From the NCBI GenBank assembly GCA_004356555.1, contig SMWY01000095.1:1-10585 (forward strand): a stretch of DNA of 10,585 bases, in the 5' to 3' direction. Source of the DNA: Candidatus Dadabacteria bacterium (GTDB lineage: Bacteria > Desulfobacterota_D > UBA1144 > Nemesobacterales > UBA2774). Positions within the stretch are counted from its first letter, which is position 1. Each line of letters opens with the position of its first letter. Below are positions 6,754 to 10,585 of the stretch, piece by piece. Both the position numbers and the translations under genes were made by a program. Under the pieces are notes generated by a model. That model did not search any database, had not been told where the DNA came from, and saw only the letters and a list, made by a program, of their open reading frames with translations.

Positions 6754-8280
6754 TCAGCCAAGACTTACGGGTAAGTGTCCTTTTGCATCTACTTTGCCTA
6801 AAAGTATATCAGCCGCTGCCTTCTGACATTCACTTAACGAATCAAAACTACATATAACAGTTTTAAAATTACCAAAATCCCTAACTACGTATGGGGAGCC
6901 AAAAGAGATAAGAACTGTTTCCTTAGGCATGGATCCCAGTTTGGTCAAAATATCCTTGAAAGAATCATGCAAAAAAGACAGTTTTTTCCAGGCACCGACC
7001 GATGTATATATAAGGCAGATTATTGCAGTATCATCGGAAATATTATCTGTTATCGGCTCATCATCACTGTTAAGAGAAATTGATATTTTTTCTGAGTTCA
7101 CTCCCGCCTGTTTAAGTCGCTCTGTAAAATCATTTGATATATCCTTATCCGATTCAGTTACATCAAAAGTATAGACGACTGAATTTCTCGATTTAAGCAC
7201 GCCACCTCTTACAATACAAATGGACTGCCTAGCAATCCGTTCTCTCAGATTTACACCTTGCTCTTTGATTGTTGTATCACTAGTTGTACCATGGGTAAGC
7301 CACTTTTCCTTAATTGATATTATTCTCTCAACACTCTGCTCCAATTGGCTTCCATCAAGCTCCGGATCTGGAGAATTATTAAGATTCTGAATTAAAGTAA
7401 AAGGATCTGTCGGATCGAGTATTATGTCACAGCCTGCATTAAGTGCTTTTAGAGAGAGATATTGTTCATCGCCCAATTTGATAATTCCCCCCATATGAAG
7501 AGAGTCGGTAATGACCAAACCCTGAAATCCAATCTCATTTCGGAGCAAATCAGAAACAAGCGCTTTTGAGATCGTTACAGCATTCCCGTCCCCAATCTTG
7601 GGGAAAGCTATATGTGCAGTCATAATAGAGGCTACATCGGCTTCTATGGACTTCTCAAACGGAATTAAGTCGATATTTCGTAGTATTTCCTTGCTCGTAC
7701 TCAATACAGGCAAATCCACATGCGAATCAACCCCTGTCCGGCCATGTCCTGGAAAATGCTTTGCGCAAGCTAAAACTCCGTTTTCCTGACAACCTTTAAT
7801 AAACGCAACGCATAAACGTGAAACAAGTGCATATTCATCTCCATATGAACGAATATTAATGATTGGGTTATCAGGATTAGTATTTACATCAGCAACAGGT
7901 GCAAATAGTAAATTGAGCCCGCATTCCTTCATTTCATGGGCTATAAAATGTGCTTGATTGTAGACTAGTTCCTCGTCGCGGGCTGCACCAAGAGACATAG
8001 TAAATGGAAAAAGTGTCATATCGGACACTATCTGCCCTAAGCCCCTCTCAGCATCACAACCGAAAAGAAGAGGAATCTCACTAACAGCTTGCAGCTCCCG
8101 GGTTGTCTCTGTCACAATATCCCGCTTACCGTTAAAAATAATGAATCCGCCTACCTCGCATTCCTTCACAAGCCTTTTTGCCAGGGGTAGAGAATTAGGA
8201 TCGTTAAAATCTATCCTCGGCATTATTACCTGGCCTATTTTTTGAGCCATATTTAGATTGTTGATATTCAACTTACTCAT
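6754..8280 (-). CDS. nagZ: GH3 beta-N-acetylglucosaminidase, NagZ type with C-terminal domain
   Basis: NagZ removes the non-reducing GlcNAc from GlcNAc-anhMurNAc (with or without peptide) during wall recycling. The GH3 catalytic domain spans about residues 5-325. KHFPGHG (174-180) and the following D185-S-H187 form the NagZ-specific Asp-His dyad loop. VITDS (256-260) holds the probable nucleophile Asp259, followed by LHMGG. DAERGLGQ (76-83) takes the place of the usual DQEGG-x-V-x-R. At 508 residues it is longer than single-domain NagZ (about 340). Residues about 335-508 form a second alpha/beta domain ending in GHLPVSLG, as in two-domain GH3 enzymes such as the Bacillus form. No signal peptide is visible, so action is probably cytoplasmic, after import of the disaccharide. 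ATG at 8280 is used although no Shine-Dalgarno is seen. Met11 is a less likely start because it would trim the first helix. anmK ends 43 nt upstream. Confidence 0.92.
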   Translation of the reverse strand: MSKLNINNLNMAQKIGQVIMPRIDFNDPNSLPLAKRLVKECEVGGFIIFNGKRDIVTETTRELQAVSEIPLLFGCDAERGLGQIVSDMTLFPFTMSLGAARDEELVYNQAHFIAHEMKECGLNLLFAPVADVNTNPDNPIINIRSYGDEYALVSRLCVAFIKGCQENGVLACAKHFPGHGRTGVDSHVDLPVLSTSKEILRNIDLIPFEKSIEADVASIMTAHIAFPKIGDGNAVTISKALVSDLLRNEIGFQGLVITDSLHMGGIIKLGDEQYLSLKALNAGCDIILDPTDPFTLIQNLNNSPDPELDGSQLEQSVERIISIKEKWLTHGTTSDTTIKEQGVNLRERIARQSICIVRGGVLKSRNSVVYTFDVTESDKDISNDFTERLKQAGVNSEKISISLNSDDEPITDNISDDTAIICLIYTSVGAWKKLSFLHDSFKDILTKLGSMPKETVLISFGSPYVVRDFGNFKTVICSFDSLSECQKAAADILLGKVDAKGHLPVSLG

Positions 8281-8323
8281 TGTGTTTTTTATATTTATGC
8301 GAGAATTTCAATAAGAATTATAG

Positions 8324-9505
8324 TTATGGTCTTCCCAAAGCAATTTTACCCAAAGGAACTTTTCTTTGTGCTCCGGTAACCCGCGGAAGATTCGCCTTGT
8401 TTCCCGATATCAATTCGTTTGCCAGTACGGCAAATGCTACAGCTTCTTTAGCATTTGCCGAGATTCCATAATCATCGGAAGTCGTACATTTTAGTGAGGG
8501 TAATTTAGCCTTTATCCTCTCCATCAACAATGGGTTATTACACCCTCCACCGCTAAATATAACTTCACTTATATCCCAGTTCGGGAAAACAAAATTCTTA
8601 TATGAAGATACTATTGTCTTTACAGTTAGCATCAAAAGCGTAGCCACTATATCTTCTAGAGAAAGCTCCTCACTCGCTACAAGGGAAAAAAGTTCTGCTG
8701 CTTTTTCATTCCCAAAGTGTTCTTCTCCAGTGGACTTTGGAGGGGGCTTGCCGTAGTAAGGATCAGATAAAAGTTTATCCAGGAGCTCTTTATTAACCTC
8801 TCCTGCTAAAGCCAATCGCCCGTCTCTATCGTATTTCTGCTTCCCTCCCGTAGCTATTTGGATAACCCCGTCCATAAGCATATTTCCGGGTCCGGTATCA
8901 AAGGCGATTACATCATCTAACTCCTCAGTCACTACAGTCGCGTTGGCAATACCACCAATGTTTTGAGCTATGGAAACCTTTCCCGGCTTTCTAAATAGAA
9001 GGTAATCCAAATAGGGAACCAGCGGTGCGGCTTCGCCGCTTGCTGCAATATCACGGGTCCTAAAATCGCCAACCGTAGTAATTCCTGTTTCCTCGGCAAT
9101 TACATCAATTTCACCTATTTGAAGAGTAGAAGGCGTGCCGTCTCTATAAGAAGGGGGGTTGTGAAATACCGTCTGACCGTGAGAACCAATTAAATCAATG
9201 TCTGTAGGACTTAGTCCGGCTTGAGAAATCACATCCAGCGCGGCTTTAGCAAACTCGTTTCCTATAACGAAATTAAGTTCTGATATTGCTTTAAGGGAGC
9301 ATACTTTAGATAAATTATCTAACCTACTGCGAACCTCCGCTTCATATTCAACGCAGATGAACTTCACCAACTCAATATCAGTATTTAATCCTTTTCCTTG
9401 TAACTTAACCAGAGCAGCGTCAATGCCGTCCTTAGACGTGCCCGACATTAAACCAATTACAAGCTTATCTTTCTTATCAATTAGAGACTGAAGATCCACT
9501 GTCAT
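8324..9505 (-). CDS. anmK: Anhydro-N-acetylmuramic acid kinase
   Basis: AnmK uses ATP and water to open the 1,6-anhydro ring of anhMurNAc and phosphorylate it, giving MurNAc-6-phosphate in the cytoplasm. The 393-residue length is close to the usual 360-390. Family motifs visible are GLMSGTSKDGIDAAL (18-32, phosphate-binding start), GSHGQTVFHNP (107-117), TLQIGE, DFRTRDIAASGEAAPLVPYLD (147-167) and FDTGPGNMLMD (202-212), plus IFSGGGCNNPLLMERI near the C-terminus. By alignment, Asp152 in the DFR-x-RD motif matches the catalytic base described for Pseudomonas AnmK. Its stop lies 43 nt before nagZ, and its start lies 20 nt after the end of murQ, so the three genes are tightly spaced. No Shine-Dalgarno is visible before ATG 9505, and the upstream bases form a small inverted repeat. 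Identity is secure from motifs and neighbours. Confidence 0.96.
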   Translation of the reverse strand: MTVDLQSLIDKKDKLVIGLMSGTSKDGIDAALVKLQGKGLNTDIELVKFICVEYEAEVRSRLDNLSKVCSLKAISELNFVIGNEFAKAALDVISQAGLSPTDIDLIGSHGQTVFHNPPSYRDGTPSTLQIGEIDVIAEETGITTVGDFRTRDIAASGEAAPLVPYLDYLLFRKPGKVSIAQNIGGIANATVVTEELDDVIAFDTGPGNMLMDGVIQIATGGKQKYDRDGRLALAGEVNKELLDKLLSDPYYGKPPPKSTGEEHFGNEKAAELFSLVASEELSLEDIVATLLMLTVKTIVSSYKNFVFPNWDISEVIFSGGGCNNPLLMERIKAKLPSLKCTTSDDYGISANAKEAVAFAVLANELISGNKANLPRVTGAQRKVPLGKIALGRP

Positions 9506-9511
9506 AATTTT

Positions 9512-9530
9512 AGTAGTAGTCTATACTACT
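9512..9530. repeat. Small inverted repeat at the murQ-anmK junction
   Basis: AGTAGT (9515-9520) and ACTACT (9525-9530) are perfect complements around a CTAT loop. The repeat overlaps the murQ stop codon (9526-9528) and lies about 10 nt before the anmK start. It has no useful T-tract and is A/T-rich, so it is not a convincing terminator. It could affect re-initiation at anmK or simply be chance. Confidence 0.4.
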
Positions 9531-10425
9531 TTTTAAGCGCCTCACGTAAAAATCCATTAGATTTCTCTAGCAATTCTTTTGAGTCTTTTAAGCCCAATCC
9601 TTTCTTCTCCATAACAATTGACGCTTTAACATCCCAGGCGGACTGCTCAAGCAATTCCTCAGCTTTTTCCTCGCTAACTTCAGCGATATGCATAACAATT
9701 CGTTTAGCCCTATCCCTCAGTTTGGCCGACTTTGGCTGGACATCAACCATAAGGTTCCCATATGTTTTGCCAAGCTGTACCATCGAAGCAGTGGTTATCA
9801 TATTTAAAACCATCTTTGTTACCGTACCCGCCTTCATCCTTGTAGAACCAACAACCACTTCAGGACCTACCAAGAGCTCAATAGTCACCTCAGCAATTGA
9901 GGAATTAACAGGATTACATGTGACTAAAACGGAGCCGCTCCCCAAGTTCTTTGCATATTGGAGTCCGCCTTCAACAAAAGGTGTAGAAGCGCTTGCAGCT
10001 ATACCAATAACAGTGTCGTCTTTACTTAACCCGGCCTCTGTGAGAAACCCTTCGGCCTCGGTCCTTGAGTCCTCAGCACCCTCAATTGATTGCCATATAG
10101 CATCCCTTCCGCCTGCAATGAAGGCCTGAATTAAACTCGGGTCTGTTCCAAAAGTAGGCGGACACTCAGTGGCTTCTATTACACCTAAACGTCCACTCGT
10201 ACCGGCACCTATAAAAAATAAGCGCCCTCCCAGCTTTAACTTGCCGACTACAAGTTCAATAGCCTTGGCGATACTATCTTTCTGTTTATGAACCGCTTCT
10301 ACAATTGCTCTGTCCTCTTGCAATATGAGTTCAACTACCTCAAGAGGAGAGCACTTGTCCAGATGCAAAGTACGCGGGTTTATTTTCTCGGTAAGAAGGT
10401 GTCCTGTTTTTCTGCTCTCAGTCAC
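9526..10425 (-). CDS. murQ: N-acetylmuramic acid 6-phosphate etherase
   Basis: MurQ cleaves the D-lactyl ether of MurNAc-6-phosphate to give GlcNAc-6-phosphate and D-lactate, the last dedicated step of MurNAc salvage. At 299 residues it has normal length. A SIS sugar-phosphate domain is clear: GGRLFFIGAGTSGRLGVIEATECPPTFG (66-93), IAASASTPFVEGGL, and the MurQ-specific STRMKAGTVTKMVLNMITT segment. By position, Glu87 (in ATECPP) and Glu118 (in EGAED) match the catalytic Glu83 and Glu114 of E. coli MurQ. A UBA-like C-terminal helical part follows (about 245-299). The start is GTG at 10425, because no other in-frame start exists before the conserved LTEKINPRT. There is no Shine-Dalgarno, and a TATAAT ends only 7 nt before the GTG. 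It is the first gene of the recycling cluster, divergent from the tRNA. Confidence 0.97.
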   Translation of the reverse strand: MTESRKTGHLLTEKINPRTLHLDKCSPLEVVELILQEDRAIVEAVHKQKDSIAKAIELVVGKLKLGGRLFFIGAGTSGRLGVIEATECPPTFGTDPSLIQAFIAGGRDAIWQSIEGAEDSRTEAEGFLTEAGLSKDDTVIGIAASASTPFVEGGLQYAKNLGSGSVLVTCNPVNSSIAEVTIELLVGPEVVVGSTRMKAGTVTKMVLNMITTASMVQLGKTYGNLMVDVQPKSAKLRDRAKRIVMHIAEVSEEKAEELLEQSAWDVKASIVMEKKGLGLKDSKELLEKSNGFLREALKK

Positions 10426-10432
10426 AGGAACT

Positions 10433-10438
10433 ATTATA
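10433..10438 (-). promoter_or_regulatory. Candidate -10 box immediately before murQ
   Basis: A perfect TATAAT is read on the - strand. The best -35 at 17 nt spacing is TTAATT, a poor match. The expected transcription start would be at or within a few bases of the murQ GTG, giving a leaderless or nearly leaderless mRNA. This is the only promoter-like sequence I see at the head of the recycling cluster. Confidence 0.4.
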
Positions 10439-10479
10439 TCCTGTAAAGCGCTACAAATTAACCGGGTATCACGGTTTAA

Positions 10480-10508
10480 TTGACTTTTGTTGGTGCTTAT
10501 AATAGATT
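10480..10508 (+). promoter_or_regulatory. Candidate tRNA-Gly promoter
   Basis: TTGACT (10480-10485, five of six matches) is followed after 17 nt by TAGATT (10503-10508, four of six). A perfect TATAAT at 10498-10503 overlaps but lies only 12 nt from TTGACT, so it would need the weaker TTTAAT at 10475-10480 as its -35. Either choice starts transcription shortly before the tRNA at 10521. Confidence 0.5.
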
Positions 10509-10520
10509 TCTTATTCAGAT

Positions 10521-10585
10521 GCGGGTGTAGCTCAGCTGGCTAGAGCATAAGCTTCCCAAGCTTAGGGTCGCGGGTTCGAATCCCG
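10521..10585 (+). tRNA. tRNA-Gly (anticodon CCC), 3' end cut by the window
   Basis: The cloverleaf can be read directly. The acceptor 5' strand is GCGGGTG, then TA, then the D arm GCTC-AGCTGGCTA-GAGC. The anticodon stem TAAGC/GCTTA encloses the seven-base loop TTCCCAA, giving anticodon CCC for glycine. A five-base variable region GGGTC follows, then the T stem GCGGG with loop TTCGAAT and the start of the matching CCCG. The last base of the T stem, the 3' acceptor strand and any encoded CCA lie beyond the window. CCC reads only GGG, so the genome should also have tRNA-Gly genes for the other glycine codons. Confidence 0.94.

Noticed and set aside
9722..10129. 135-codon open frame on the + strand
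   Set aside because: It is fully antisense to murQ and its composition is that of a complementary-strand artefact.
10521..10585. tRNA-Gly as an integration (att) site for a genomic island
   Set aside because: The 3' half of the tRNA is outside the window, and no integrase or repeated tRNA 3' end is visible here.
1..10585. CRISPR array, toxin-antitoxin or defence system
   Set aside because: No regularly spaced repeats were seen, and no gene carries motifs of nucleases, helicases or antitoxins beyond the IS OrfA helix-turn-helix.

Overview
The window (about 40% G+C by eye) looks like a chromosomal segment of a Gram-negative bacterium. Supporting signs are an A-type Fe-S carrier, a complex I subunit and a set of peptidoglycan-recycling enzymes. 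The lineage cannot be fixed from the sequence. The gene content would fit a Desulfobacterota/Dadabacteria-like or Ignavibacteria-like genome, and this is a low-confidence guess.

Left part, + strand (1-3626): the C-terminal end of a small membrane protein (DUF4149/TMEM205-like) is followed after 22 nt by an IscA/SufA/ErpA-type Fe-S carrier and a clear rho-independent terminator. A second unit then begins: a luciferase-like flavin-dependent oxidoreductase, followed 5 nt later by a single-chain acetyl-CoA carboxylase carboxyltransferase. In that protein an AccA-like half precedes an AccD-like half.

Middle (3627-4207): a truncated IS3-family insertion sequence on the - strand, consisting of OrfA plus the first codons of OrfB, lies directly behind the carboxyltransferase. 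A probable terminal inverted repeat and a short direct repeat are at its outer end.

Right part, - strand (10425 down to 4208): read in transcription order, murQ, anmK, a two-domain nagZ-type GH3 enzyme and a sodium:solute symporter, then a solitary nuoI. The first four form a coherent route for salvaging cell-wall amino sugars. The symporter is the candidate importer of GlcNAc-anhMurNAc or anhMurNAc. NagZ would split the disaccharide, AnmK would phosphorylate and open anhMurNAc to MurNAc-6-P, and MurQ would convert this to GlcNAc-6-P plus D-lactate. No AmpG, AmpD or NagK gene is seen here. NuoI is probably unrelated in function.

Right edge: a tRNA-Gly(CCC) gene on the + strand, divergent from murQ and cut by the window end. 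The murQ-tRNA interval carries promoter-like sequences for both directions.
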